From assembly GCA_900758375.1 (NCBI GenBank), contig CAAERJ010000036.1, positions 1 through 54,223 of the forward strand: DNA of 54,223 nucleotides, read 5' to 3'. Below the pieces are notes generated by a model. That model had not been told where the DNA came from. It ran no database searches and saw nothing but the letters and a program-made list of their open reading frames with translations. The DNA comes from an uncultured Collinsella sp. (lineage in GTDB: Bacteria > Actinomycetota > Coriobacteriia > Coriobacteriales > Coriobacteriaceae). Made by a program: the position numbers and the translations under genes. Below are positions 18,983 to 27,522 of the stretch, piece by piece (the stretch's first letter is position 1; each line of letters starts with the position of its first letter).

Positions 18983-19915
18983 TTACTTGCGATCGAGCTT
19001 TCGGACAGCAACGCGCTTGCTGTACTCATCGACGTGACCGAAGTCGCCGATGCCGACGGACTCGGCAACGTTAGCGCCGGTGGCCATAGCGAGTTTCATG
19101 GCCTCCTCGACGTTGTCGCGATCCCTGTACCACTTGTGCAGGAACGCAGCGAGGGTGCAGTCGCCGGCGCAGACAGAAGAGACCAGCTTGATGTTGAACT
19201 CACGCTTGGCGTACCAGATGTCCTCGCCGTTGGAGAAGTAAGCGTCGCCGCGGCTACCACGGGTGAGCAGCACGTTCTGAACGCCGGCGTCGTGGGCGAG
19301 CTTCATGGCAACGCGGACCTCGTCGTCGGTGTCGACAGGCACGCCGAAGATGGCCTTCATCTCGTGATGGTTCGGCTTAATGAGCAGCGGCTTCTTGTGA
19401 GCGAGCTCCTTGAGCTTGTCGGAGGACAGGTCCAGGACGACGTCGGCGCCACGAGCCTGAGCGTGCTCCATAACCTGGGCCAGGAAGTCGGGCGTAGCTT
19501 TGGGAGGCACGGAGCCGGAGACAATCAGGCACTCAAGATCGCCCGCGGTGTCCAGGATGTTGTAGAGCTCCTTCTGGTGCTCCGGCGTAATCGGGGCGCC
19601 GGGGTTAAGGATGCCGTACTCGTGCTGGCCATCGTTGACGTAGGTGTTGATACGCGTGATGCCGTCGGTCCAGACCGGGCGGCACAGGCAACCCAGGTTC
19701 ATGACCTCCTCGACGATAAACTTGCCCGTGAATCCGGCGAAGAAGCCGAGCGCGACGGTGTCGACGCCCATCTTCTTAAAGGCGAAGGACACGTCGAGGC
19801 CCTTGCCGTTGGCCGTGTAGCTGGCCGAGCCGGTGCGGACGTTCTCGTCAGGCTCGAGCGGAGAGCTCGAAACCGTCATGTCGACAGCCGGATTAGCGGT
19901 TAGCGTGTAGAACAT
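18983..19915 (-). CDS. 1-phosphofructokinase-family sugar kinase (PfkB), paralogue 2
   Basis: A 310-residue PfkB kinase, the tandem partner of the gene at 17824. It has ANPAVDMTV at the start, NGKGLDVSFAFKKMGVDTVALGFFAGFTGKFI near residue 46, and VCAGDCTLAAFLHKW near residue 250. It also carries Cys in place of the first Gly of GAGD. It follows ptsI by 74 bp with no terminator, so it is probably cotranscribed with ptsI. The gap holds an 8-bp hairpin (CCGCGTGG/CCACGCGG, 19943-19972) without a U-run that may mark a processing point. Its sugar may differ from that of paralogue 1. Confidence 0.85.
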   Translation of the reverse strand: MFYTLTANPAVDMTVSSSPLEPDENVRTGSASYTANGKGLDVSFAFKKMGVDTVALGFFAGFTGKFIVEEVMNLGCLCRPVWTDGITRINTYVNDGQHEYGILNPGAPITPEHQKELYNILDTAGDLECLIVSGSVPPKATPDFLAQVMEHAQARGADVVLDLSSDKLKELAHKKPLLIKPNHHEMKAIFGVPVDTDDEVRVAMKLAHDAGVQNVLLTRGSRGDAYFSNGEDIWYAKREFNIKLVSSVCAGDCTLAAFLHKWYRDRDNVEEAMKLAMATGANVAESVGIGDFGHVDEYSKRVAVRKLDRK

Positions 19916-19989
19916 TTACAGTACCCCCTGTATATGTGAGGGCCGCGTGGCCGGCCCATTCCAACCACGCGGTTACCTCTGATACCAAA

Positions 19990-21693
19990 TTAGCGAGCTG
20001 CGGACTCGAGCAGCGCCTTGACCTCGGCGGCAGTGTTGCAGGCGAGTGCCTTCTCGGCGAGCTCGTCGCACTCGGCCTTGGTCCACTGGCTGATGGTCTT
20101 GCGGGCGCGCAGGATCGACGGAGCGCTCATCGAGAACTCCTCCAGGCCCCAGCTGATCAGCAACGGCTCAAGCAGCGGATCGGCAGCGGCCTCGCCGCAC
20201 ATACCGACCATGATGCCGGCCTTCACGCCGCTCTCGATGATGTTCTTGAGCGAGCGGAGCACGGCGGGATAGTACACCTGGTACAGGTTGGAGATGGTGT
20301 CGTTGCCACGGTCGGCGCACATGGTGTAGCCGATCAGGTCGTTGGTGCCGATGGAGAAGAAGTCGGCGACCTCGGCAAGACGGTCAGCGAGCAGCGAAGC
20401 GGCGGGCGTCTCGACCATGATGCCGACCTCGATGTTCTCGTTGAACTTGCGACCCTCTTCGGTCAGCTCGGCCTTGCACTGCTCGACGAGCTCCTTGACA
20501 GCCACGACCTCCTCGACGCAGGTGACGAGCGGGATCATGATCTTGACGTCACCGAAGGCGCTGGCGCGCAGCAGGGCGCGGAGCTGGACCTTGTACTGGT
20601 CGGGATTGGCCAGGCAGTAACGCACAGCGCGGAAGCCCATGAAGGGGTTGTCTTCCTTGACCATGTGCAGGTACGGGATCTCCTTGTCGCCGCCCACATC
20701 AAGCGTACGAATGATGACCGGAGCGCCCTTGAGCGCGCTGGCGACCTTGCGGTAGGCGTTGAACTGCTCCTCCTCGGAAGGAAGCTCAGCAGAGTCCATG
20801 AACAGGAACTCGGAGCGGAACAGACCGATAGCCTCGGCGTCGTGATCGAGCGCGTTGGGCACGTCATCGGGGTTACCGATGTTGCAGGCAATGATCTTCT
20901 TGATGCCATCGGCAGTCACAGAAGGCTTGCCGCGGAAGGCCTCGAGGGCTGCCTTCTCGGCAGCGAAGGCCTCGGCCTTGGCGGTGTAGGCGGCGAGCGT
21001 CTCCTCGTCGGGATCGGCCTCGACGATGCCCTTGCCACCGTCGACGACAACGGTCATGCCGTTGCGCAGTGCGGTGCAGCTGTTGGAAACCGAAAGGACA
21101 GCCGGGATCTCGAGGGCGCGCGCGATAATCGCGGAGTGCGACGTACGGCCACCGGTCTCGGTGACGATACCGGCAACGTGGGCCTTATCGATCGTGGCGG
21201 TCATGGACGGCGTAAGGTCGTGCACGACAACGACGGTGTTCTCGGGCAGGACGGAAAGGTCGACGACCTCCTTGCCCAGCAGCTCGGCCAGAATACCGGT
21301 GCGGATGTCGGCGATATCGGCCGCGCGCAGACGGAACATCTCGTCGTCCATGGACAGGAACATGTTCTCGAACATGGTCGAGGTGTCCATGAGCGCCTGC
21401 TCGGCGCAGGTGCCGCCGTCAATGGCGGCGTTGATGGCGTCGGTCATGCCCGGGTCCTGAGCCAGGACGATGTGTCCGCTCATGATCTCGGCCTCGGCCT
21501 CGCCCACCGTCTCCTTCATGTGGTCGGCCTGAGCCTGGGTCTTCTCGCAGAAGACCGAAAGAGCGGACTGATAGCGCTCCTTCTCTGCTGCCGAATCAGC
21601 AACCTGGTGCGGCTCAAACGTCAAGTCGGGATCGACGGCGACCATAACGGTGCCGATACCGATGCCCTCGGAAGCATTGACTCCCTGATACAT
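19990..21693 (-). CDS. ptsI: PTS enzyme I (phosphoenolpyruvate-protein phosphotransferase)
   Basis: Takes phosphate from phosphoenolpyruvate and passes it to HPr. The 567-residue length is normal. The phosphohistidine motif TGGRTSHSAIIARA is near residue 185, and the C-terminal PEP-binding barrel shows GLFRSEFLFMD near residue 290 and GTNDLIGYTMCADRGND near residue 450. ATGs at 21699 and 21693 are both in frame. The GAGAGG site abuts the first but lies seven bases before the second, which I chose. It lies downstream of ptsH with a hairpin terminator between. Confidence 0.95.
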   Translation of the reverse strand: MYQGVNASEGIGIGTVMVAVDPDLTFEPHQVADSAAEKERYQSALSVFCEKTQAQADHMKETVGEAEAEIMSGHIVLAQDPGMTDAINAAIDGGTCAEQALMDTSTMFENMFLSMDDEMFRLRAADIADIRTGILAELLGKEVVDLSVLPENTVVVVHDLTPSMTATIDKAHVAGIVTETGGRTSHSAIIARALEIPAVLSVSNSCTALRNGMTVVVDGGKGIVEADPDEETLAAYTAKAEAFAAEKAALEAFRGKPSVTADGIKKIIACNIGNPDDVPNALDHDAEAIGLFRSEFLFMDSAELPSEEEQFNAYRKVASALKGAPVIIRTLDVGGDKEIPYLHMVKEDNPFMGFRAVRYCLANPDQYKVQLRALLRASAFGDVKIMIPLVTCVEEVVAVKELVEQCKAELTEEGRKFNENIEVGIMVETPAASLLADRLAEVADFFSIGTNDLIGYTMCADRGNDTISNLYQVYYPAVLRSLKNIIESGVKAGIMVGMCGEAAADPLLEPLLISWGLEEFSMSAPSILRARKTISQWTKAECDELAEKALACNTAAEVKALLESAAR

Positions 21694-21744
21694 TCCCATT
21701 CCTCTCTCCGTGTCATGTGATAAAGCGTTTTGCCATATCCATGA

Positions 21745-21781
21745 CAAAAGAGCGCAGCTACCTTATAACAGGTCACTGCGC
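21745..21781 (-). terminator. Terminator or attenuator between ptsH and ptsI
   Basis: On the minus strand GCGCAG(TG)ACCT pairs with AGGT(AG)CTGCGC around a six-base loop, followed by TCTTTTG. Partial termination here would make more HPr than enzyme I. Confidence 0.65.
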
Positions 21782-21826
21782 CCCCAAATATGAACTTAGT
21801 TGTTCAACATGCGACCCGTTTGAGTT

Positions 21827-22090
21827 CTACTCGCCAAGACCGCTCTTGATGAGCTCGATGGCAGCAGCCAGAGCCTCGGCCTCGTCAGCGCCGTCGCACT
21901 TGACCTCGACCTCGGTGCCGCAAGGGATACCAGCAGCCATGAGGGCCATCGGGGACTTGCCGTTGACCTCCTTCTCGGGGGTGACGACCGTCACGTCGCA
22001 GGCGTACTTGCCCATGGTGGAGGCGAAGAGACCAGCCGGACGCATGTGAAGACCCTGAGGATTAACGAGGGTAGCCTTCTCAGAAACCAT
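21827..22090 (-). CDS. ptsH: PTS phosphocarrier protein HPr
   Basis: An 87-residue small carrier that passes phosphate from enzyme I to EII components. His15 sits in PQGLHMRPAG, the active-site motif. Ser46 sits in NGKSPMAL, the site used by HPr kinase in Gram-positive catabolite control, so both forms of phosphorylation are possible. No hprK is in the window. AAGGAG lies well placed before the ATG. It begins a ptsH-ptsI-pfkB run. Confidence 0.95.
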   Translation of the reverse strand: MVSEKATLVNPQGLHMRPAGLFASTMGKYACDVTVVTPEKEVNGKSPMALMAAGIPCGTEVEVKCDGADEAEALAAAIELIKSGLGE

Positions 22091-22340
22091 AATTGACTCC
22101 TTTTTTGTGTTTAACCCCTGTCGACCATGCGACAGGAGCCATATTCACGACGTTGTTTATATTAACTCACATCAAACTGTTTTTCATTGTGTTTCGCACG
22201 AATTATTGGACGGATGTCGTTGCTGGCCGCTTGCTCGCCCACAGAGGGCCGGTCCAGAGCAATATCGTGCGAACGGAATTCTGGCTGATGACCTGTTCGC
22301 GACAAAAAATCGACAGGCAGCCTCATCTATGCCCTTTTGT
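22091..22340. other. Gene-free stretch upstream of ptsH
   Basis: This AT-rich stretch must hold the ptsH promoter. A TAATAT box is present on the minus strand near 22160, but I see no matching -35 box. No gene, RNA or repeat was recognised before the inverted repeat at 22341. Confidence 0.5.
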
Positions 22341-22409
22341 AAGTTGCGGTGAAATAGGGACTGAATTTGGGGTTGAATCGTTTAAACAGTCCCTATTTCA
22401 CCGCAACTT
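22341..22409. repeat. GGTGAAATAGGGACTG inverted repeat, copy 2
   Basis: Perfect 23-bp arms surround a 23-base loop. The arms match copy 1 at 13538-13604 almost exactly, but the loops are unrelated. It lies between ptsH and the PTS permease gene, just beyond that gene's weak terminator. Confidence 0.9.
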
Positions 22410-22427
22410 GTGGGAGAGGTAGAAATA

Positions 22428-22455
22428 GGCGGAGGCCCTAGAGGGGGTCTCCGCC
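22428..22455 (-). terminator. Weak terminator after the PTS permease gene
   Basis: On the minus strand GGCGGAG and CTCCGCC form a 7-bp stem around 14 bases, followed by TATTTCT. The U-run is imperfect; the repeat at 22341 lies just downstream and may assist. Confidence 0.5.
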
Positions 22456-22493
22456 TTGTATGCAGGGAGCGATGTTTTACGCGTGCTGCGGGT

Positions 22494-24503
22494 TTAGACC
22501 AGACGGGCGTTGATCGTCTTGGCGATCTCGGCGGCGTCGGTGGAACCCTTGACGGTGGCACGGAAGCCCTCGTCCATAAGCGCCTCGGCTACCTTGGACA
22601 GGATCTTGAGGTGCGTGGTGCCGGCCTGGGCACCGGGAATGAGCAGGGCGATAGCCACGTTGACGGGAGCGCCATCCATGGTGTCCCAACCGGTCACGCC
22701 AGAGTCGTCCTTGACGACGATGACGGCGGCATCGGTAATGGCATCGGACTTGGCATGCGGAATAGCGAAGCCCTCCATCATGCCCGTGGAGCCCTCGGCC
22801 TCGCGGGCCAGGAAGGCATTCATCACGGCATCGGCGTCGTCAGCGACACCGGCCTTGACAGCCTGGTTGGAAACAAAGCTCAGGGCCTCGTCACGAGAAG
22901 CGAAGTTCTCGGCGACAAAAACGTTCTCGACCTTCACGAAATCGGCAGCCTCGGCCTTGGGAGCCTCGACGGCAGCGGCCTTGGGGGCCTCGACCGGCTT
23001 AGCGGGAGCGGCAGGAGCGGCCTTCTGGCTCTTCTCGAAGTCATACTTCTTGAAAGCGACGAACAGGATGCCACCGACCACAGCGCCGATGAGGATCGCG
23101 AGGACCCACAGCGGACCGTTCTCGACAACGGGCAGGACCAGGAAGCCACCGTGGGGCGCCGGATCGTGAACGTTGAACATAATGGTCAGGATCGAGGCGA
23201 TGGAGGAACCGAGCATCATGATGGGCATGACGGGCCAGATGTTCTTGGTCATGAACGGAATGGCGCCCTCGGTGATGTGGGTGCAGCCAAGGATGAGGTT
23301 GACGACACCGGCGTCATGATCCTCCTGGCTGAAATACTTCTTGCCGACGATGACGGCGAAGGTGGTGATCAGCGGCGGAACGATACAGGCGGCAGAGACG
23401 GCAGCCATGAAGTTGGTGCCGAAGTTATAGGTGTCGGTGCCGACACCAGCAGCCAGGGCCTCGGTGAGCATGGCGGTACCGGTGACGTAAGCAGCCTTGT
23501 TGACCGGGCCGCCCATGTCAAAAGCGCACATGCAGCCGATAGCAAGACCCAGGACAACAGCACCGGAGGCAGACAGGCCCTTGAGGAAGTCCATCATGGC
23601 GGTGTTGATGGCAGCCATGGGGCCGGAGATGCCGAGCATGACCAGACCGACAATCAGCGTGGAGAACAGCGGGTACAGGAAGATAGCCTTGAGGCCGTCC
23701 AGGTTCTTGGGCAGCTTGGCAAAAACCTTCTCGAGCAGAAGGATGACATAGCCGGCGAGGAAGCCGCCGACAATGCCGCCCAGGAAGCCGAAGCCCACAC
23801 CGGTGCCGCCAGCATCGATCATGTGTGTATCGGCGTTAACGGGCAGGCCCTGGATGGCGATCATACCGGCAACAAAGCCGGGGACGAGTGCCGGGCGCTT
23901 GCCGATGGACTCGGCGATGTAGGCGGAAAGCACGGGAACCATGAGGTTCATGGCAATGCCGCCGATGATCTTGAGCATAGCGGCGAAGCTGTTGTAGTCG
24001 GCAGCCGTCGAATCGAAGGACGTGATGCCCCACAGGAACGAAACGGCGGTCAGAACACCACCAGCAACGACGAAGACCAGCATGTGGCTGACGCCGTTCA
24101 TAAGGTGCTTATAGATGATGTGGCCGATGGATTCCTTCTCCTCAACCTCATCCTCAACATCGGCAGCAGCCGCAACCGTGTCGTCGCCCTTGGCGGCGAG
24201 GGCGCGATCGATCAGCTTGCCAGCAGCCTCGACGGACAGAGCCTTGGAAACGCCAACGGAAACCATGGGCTTACCGGCGAAACGCTCTGCCTGGACATCC
24301 TTATCGGCTGCGACGACGACGGCCTTGGCACCAGCGATCTCACTCTTGGTAAGCTCGTTCTCGACACCGACCTGGCCATGGGTCTCGACCTTAATGGTCA
24401 GACCGCGCTCGGCAGCTGCCTTCTCCAGCGCCTCCTTCGCCATGAAGGTGTGCGCGATGCCGGTCGGGCAACCGGTGGCGGCGATGATGTCAAACTTAGC
24501 CAT
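22494..24503 (-). CDS. fruA: Fructose-type PTS permease, EIIB-EIIC-EIIA fusion
   Basis: Imports and phosphorylates fructose or a related sugar. The 669-residue chain has domains in the order B-C-A. EIIB has the phospho-Cys at residue 12 (ATGCPTGIAHTFMAKEAL). EIIC, about 130-460, has many membrane helices. After an Ala/Pro-rich linker, EIIA carries the phospho-His in MEGFAIPHAKSDA near residue 590. All phosphorylation sites are intact, so it needs only HPr and enzyme I, encoded nearby. AAGGAGG precedes the ATG. The divergent RpiR-type gene is a likely regulator. Mannitol or 2-O-mannosyl-glycerate-type substrates cannot be excluded. Confidence 0.9.
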   Translation of the reverse strand: MAKFDIIAATGCPTGIAHTFMAKEALEKAAAERGLTIKVETHGQVGVENELTKSEIAGAKAVVVAADKDVQAERFAGKPMVSVGVSKALSVEAAGKLIDRALAAKGDDTVAAAADVEDEVEEKESIGHIIYKHLMNGVSHMLVFVVAGGVLTAVSFLWGITSFDSTAADYNSFAAMLKIIGGIAMNLMVPVLSAYIAESIGKRPALVPGFVAGMIAIQGLPVNADTHMIDAGGTGVGFGFLGGIVGGFLAGYVILLLEKVFAKLPKNLDGLKAIFLYPLFSTLIVGLVMLGISGPMAAINTAMMDFLKGLSASGAVVLGLAIGCMCAFDMGGPVNKAAYVTGTAMLTEALAAGVGTDTYNFGTNFMAAVSAACIVPPLITTFAVIVGKKYFSQEDHDAGVVNLILGCTHITEGAIPFMTKNIWPVMPIMMLGSSIASILTIMFNVHDPAPHGGFLVLPVVENGPLWVLAILIGAVVGGILFVAFKKYDFEKSQKAAPAAPAKPVEAPKAAAVEAPKAEAADFVKVENVFVAENFASRDEALSFVSNQAVKAGVADDADAVMNAFLAREAEGSTGMMEGFAIPHAKSDAITDAAVIVVKDDSGVTGWDTMDGAPVNVAIALLIPGAQAGTTHLKILSKVAEALMDEGFRATVKGSTDAAEIAKTINARLV

Positions 24504-24630
24504 GTGTCCCTCCTTCTTGAGTGCTGCGCCCGCAGGCGCTCCCCTACACGCGCTTCCATGCGCGTTTTTCCACACCTGAAAGATACCAAGCCACCGCTTT
24601 TATGAGAAGCAATAAGGCTCATTACTCCGG

Positions 24631-24645
24631 TGAAAGGTTCTTTCA
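24631..24645. promoter_or_regulatory. Possible RpiR-family operator
   Basis: TGAAAGGTTCTTTCA is a perfect 6-3-6 inverted repeat in the divergent region between the PTS permease and the regulator gene. A second inverted repeat, GTAAAC-N11-GTTTAC, lies at 24651-24673. The TGAAA/TTTCA form resembles sites of other RpiR-family proteins as I recall them. Confidence 0.5.
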
Positions 24646-24776
24646 TAACCGTAAACGGTCGATGAAAGTTTACCATCAACTATTGAAACGGCAAGGTGTA
24701 TCTTGTAACTGAAAATGCCCCTATACTACGAAATTACAAAACAAGTCCGATTTTTATGCCAGCCAGGAGCCATCCC

Positions 24777-25634
24777 ATGTCCGATAGCAGCAAGAGCGCA
24801 CTCTCCCTTATTAGTATGCACAGGGGGTACAGCGAGTCCGAGCAGCGCATTGTCGACTATATCCTAGAGCACCAGTCCGAGGCACCGCGTCTGACAACCG
24901 CCCAGCTTTCGCGCGCTGCCGCAACCTCCGAGGCAACCGTCTCGCGCTTCTGCCGCAAACTGGGTTTTGGCAGTTTTCGCAGTTTTCAGTTTTCGCTGGC
25001 GCGCGATCTGGAGAGCCAGCGCAATGAAGGCCTCACCGACGAGGTCTCGCTCGACAATATGGAGCAAAGCCTCAAGAATATTCTCGCTGCCAAGGTCAGC
25101 GAGCTTAATGCGACTATCGATGGCATTGATCACGACACGCTGACAGCCGTCGTGCACGCGTTTAAGAACGCAGGGGCTATCGAGTTTGCAGCCGTAGGCA
25201 ACACCAACGCCGTCGCACTCGACGCGACGTTTAAGTTTTCGCAGCTGGGCCTTCGCTGCATGGCAAGCACCATCAGCGAGACCTCGATTGGGTTTGCGCT
25301 TACGCTGCGCCCCGGCGACGTCATCGTGCTGATCTCGAACTCCGGCAAGTCGCGCCGGCTTAATCGCATGGCAAAAGCGGCTCGCGGCTGTGGTGCCACC
25401 GTAGTCGTCATCAGCAGCGACAGCAAGTCACCGCTTGCTCGCTTGGCCGATTACACCTTTAATACCGTGAACCACGAGGCGCTGCTCACCACGGGCGACT
25501 TTGCGTTCTCCAAGATGAGCGCCACGATGATCATCGAGGTTATCTACAACTTCCTGCTGCCCGAGATTGAAGACGCCCGCGAGCATATCAGCTACTACGA
25601 GGAGCTCATCCAGCCGGATAAGGTCGTGGAATAG
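24777..25634 (+). CDS. RpiR/MurR-family transcriptional regulator
   Basis: A 285-residue regulator with an N-terminal RpiR helix-turn-helix (residues 5-80; TAQLSRAAATSEATVSRFCRKLGFGSF) and a C-terminal SIS sugar-phosphate-binding domain (about 120-260; RPGDVIVLISNSGKSRRLNRMAKAA). Proteins of this kind sense sugar phosphates. Divergent placement from the PTS permease, with an inverted repeat between, suggests it controls that gene. CAGGAG precedes the ATG at 24777. Confidence 0.88.
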   Translation: MSDSSKSALSLISMHRGYSESEQRIVDYILEHQSEAPRLTTAQLSRAAATSEATVSRFCRKLGFGSFRSFQFSLARDLESQRNEGLTDEVSLDNMEQSLKNILAAKVSELNATIDGIDHDTLTAVVHAFKNAGAIEFAAVGNTNAVALDATFKFSQLGLRCMASTISETSIGFALTLRPGDVIVLISNSGKSRRLNRMAKAARGCGATVVVISSDSKSPLARLADYTFNTVNHEALLTTGDFAFSKMSATMIIEVIYNFLLPEIEDAREHISYYEELIQPDKVVE

Positions 25635-25667
25635 GTTTTAGCAGGGGTCGTTATGTACCGTTCCCAC

Positions 25668-25819
25668 AAAACTATGCCGGTTTACTACGATGAAATCGGA
25701 ATATGCGACCACATCCCATTTTAAAAGAAAACCGCAGGCGTTCTACCTGCGGTTTTCTTTTTACAATTTTAGCTGTGCTCGAGCTACGCCGATTCATCGT
25801 AGTAAACCGGCATAGTTTT
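25668..25819. repeat. Perfect 27-bp inverted repeat flanking a terminator
   Basis: Arms at 25668-25694 and 25793-25819 (CTATGCCGGTTTACTACG within) are exact reverse complements 98 bp apart. The bidirectional terminator at 25723-25761 lies between them. The unit fills the gap between convergent regulator and recN genes. Confidence 0.85.
25723..25761. terminator. Bidirectional terminator between the RpiR gene and recN
   Basis: AAAAGAAAACCGCAGG pairs perfectly over 16 bp with its complement around a seven-base loop. The A- and T-rich ends make it work in both directions, serving the two convergent genes. Confidence 0.9.
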
Positions 25820-25893
25820 TGACGGTCGGGCCAGACAAGCAAGTGACGGGGCAACAATTACTGATATTTTGCCACCAGCACCGACGGCTCGGC

Positions 25894-27522
25894 CTAAGCA
25901 CGCGCTTCTTCCAACATCTGCTTGGCATGTGCCAGGCTTGCCTCAGATTGATCGCCACTCAGCATACGGGCGATCTCTGCGATGCGGGCGTCCCCGGCCA
26001 CCTCATCCAGATGCGTCTGGGGAACGTCGCCGGGCTCTTTGCTCACCACGTAGTGTTTGTCGGCCATGACAGCGACCTGCGCCAGGTGGGTTACGACAAT
26101 CACCTGATGCGTAGCGGCGAGATCTGCCAGCACGCTCGCGAGGGCACGTGCTGTAGAGCCGCCGACACCGGCATCGACCTCGTCGAACACCAGCGTATCC
26201 ACGCCGTCCGCGTTACCGAGGACAACCTTGCTCGCCAGCATAACGCGGCTCAGCTCGCCGCCCGACGCAATGCGGCGCAGGGGGCGTGGCGTCAATCCGG
26301 CACCACTGCGATACAAAAGCTCGTAGCTCGAAGGGCCCGCCGGTGTCCACTCGGCACGCGGAAGATCGCGCGACTCCCAAACGAGCTCGGCGCCGCCCAT
26401 CTCCAGGCGCGCCATCTGACGGCCAACCTCATGACAAAAACGAGGAGCTGCCATATTCCGCGCACGCTTAAGCGCCTTGGCGGCGGCGAACAGTTCACGC
26501 TCCGCCGCGCCAAGCACTTCGCGAGACTTCTTGACCTGCTCATCACCATCGTCTACCAGCGACAGCAGCTCTTGGGAACGATCGCGCATGGCAAAGACAT
26601 CGTCCATGGTGGGCCCCCACTGACGCAGCAGGCCCTTAAGATCAGAATAGCGCTCGCGCATACGAGCCAGCTCGCGCGGATCAAAGGCGACTCCATCGCG
26701 ATAGGCGCGCAACTCGTTGGCGCAATCCTCGAGCGAGATGCAGGCATCCGAAAGCGCATCGGCAATGTCGCCCAGCTTGCGATCGACGGCAGCCATGCGG
26801 GAAAGCTCCGCCACGGCACTGTTCACGGCATCGAGCGCTCCCCCTTCGGCCGCAAGCGACGCATGGGCATCGTTGGCCGTGGCCACCAGCACCTCGGCAT
26901 GCTCGGATCGAGGCAGCAGTTCCTCGAGCTCCTCATACTCACCCGGTTTGGGGTCGACCTCGGCGATACGTTCCAGGGCAAAGCGCGCCTCCTCGACGCG
27001 ACTCCCCTGCGCACGCGAGGCCTCCTCGACGCGACGGACCTCCTTAGCAGCCGCGCGCGAGGCTTTAAAGCAAGCACGGTAGTGCCCGAGCGCCTCGAGT
27101 GCAGGGCGCCCTGCCCAGGCATCGACCATGGCAACATGGTGCGCCGGGTCGAGCAGACGCTGGTGCTCGTGCTGGCCGCACAGATCCATCATCACGCCAA
27201 CGCGCTCCGAAAGCTCACGCACGCTGGCGATGCGGCCGTCAATTTTTACGCGGCTGCGGCCCTCGGCAGAAAGGCTGCGCTGCACGGTGAAGCCCTCCGT
27301 GTCGTGCGGTCCGTCAAACAGACGCGCCTCGACGCTGGCAAGCGTCTCGCCCTCGCGCACTGTCGACGAATCCGCGCGCTCGCCCAAAATGAGCTTGAGC
27401 GCCGAGAGCAACGCGGTCTTACCGGCGCCGGTTTCTCCAGTCAGAACCGTTAGACCCGCGCTTGGCACCAACGTCGCCTCGCGAATGAGTGCAATGTTGG
27501 AAACCTGCAGCTCATCGATCAT
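25894..27522 (-). CDS. recN: DNA repair protein RecN
   Basis: An SMC-like ATPase for double-strand-break repair. The 542-residue chain has Walker A TGETGAGKT near residue 30, a central coiled-coil region, and the C-terminal lobe with IASGGELSRVMLA and Walker B VDTLVFDEVDAGVGG. The start overlaps the end of nadK by 11 bp, so it closes the efp-recN operon. Slightly shorter than E. coli RecN (553). Confidence 0.94.
   Translation of the reverse strand: MIDELQVSNIALIREATLVPSAGLTVLTGETGAGKTALLSALKLILGERADSSTVREGETLASVEARLFDGPHDTEGFTVQRSLSAEGRSRVKIDGRIASVRELSERVGVMMDLCGQHEHQRLLDPAHHVAMVDAWAGRPALEALGHYRACFKASRAAAKEVRRVEEASRAQGSRVEEARFALERIAEVDPKPGEYEELEELLPRSEHAEVLVATANDAHASLAAEGGALDAVNSAVAELSRMAAVDRKLGDIADALSDACISLEDCANELRAYRDGVAFDPRELARMRERYSDLKGLLRQWGPTMDDVFAMRDRSQELLSLVDDGDEQVKKSREVLGAAERELFAAAKALKRARNMAAPRFCHEVGRQMARLEMGGAELVWESRDLPRAEWTPAGPSSYELLYRSGAGLTPRPLRRIASGGELSRVMLASKVVLGNADGVDTLVFDEVDAGVGGSTARALASVLADLAATHQVIVVTHLAQVAVMADKHYVVSKEPGDVPQTHLDEVAGDARIAEIARMLSGDQSEASLAHAKQMLEEARA

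Noticed and set aside
22093..22422. A 109-codon open frame in the gap between ptsH and the PTS permease gene
   Set aside because: It runs through the inverted repeat at 22341, lacks a ribosome site and has no family resemblance.
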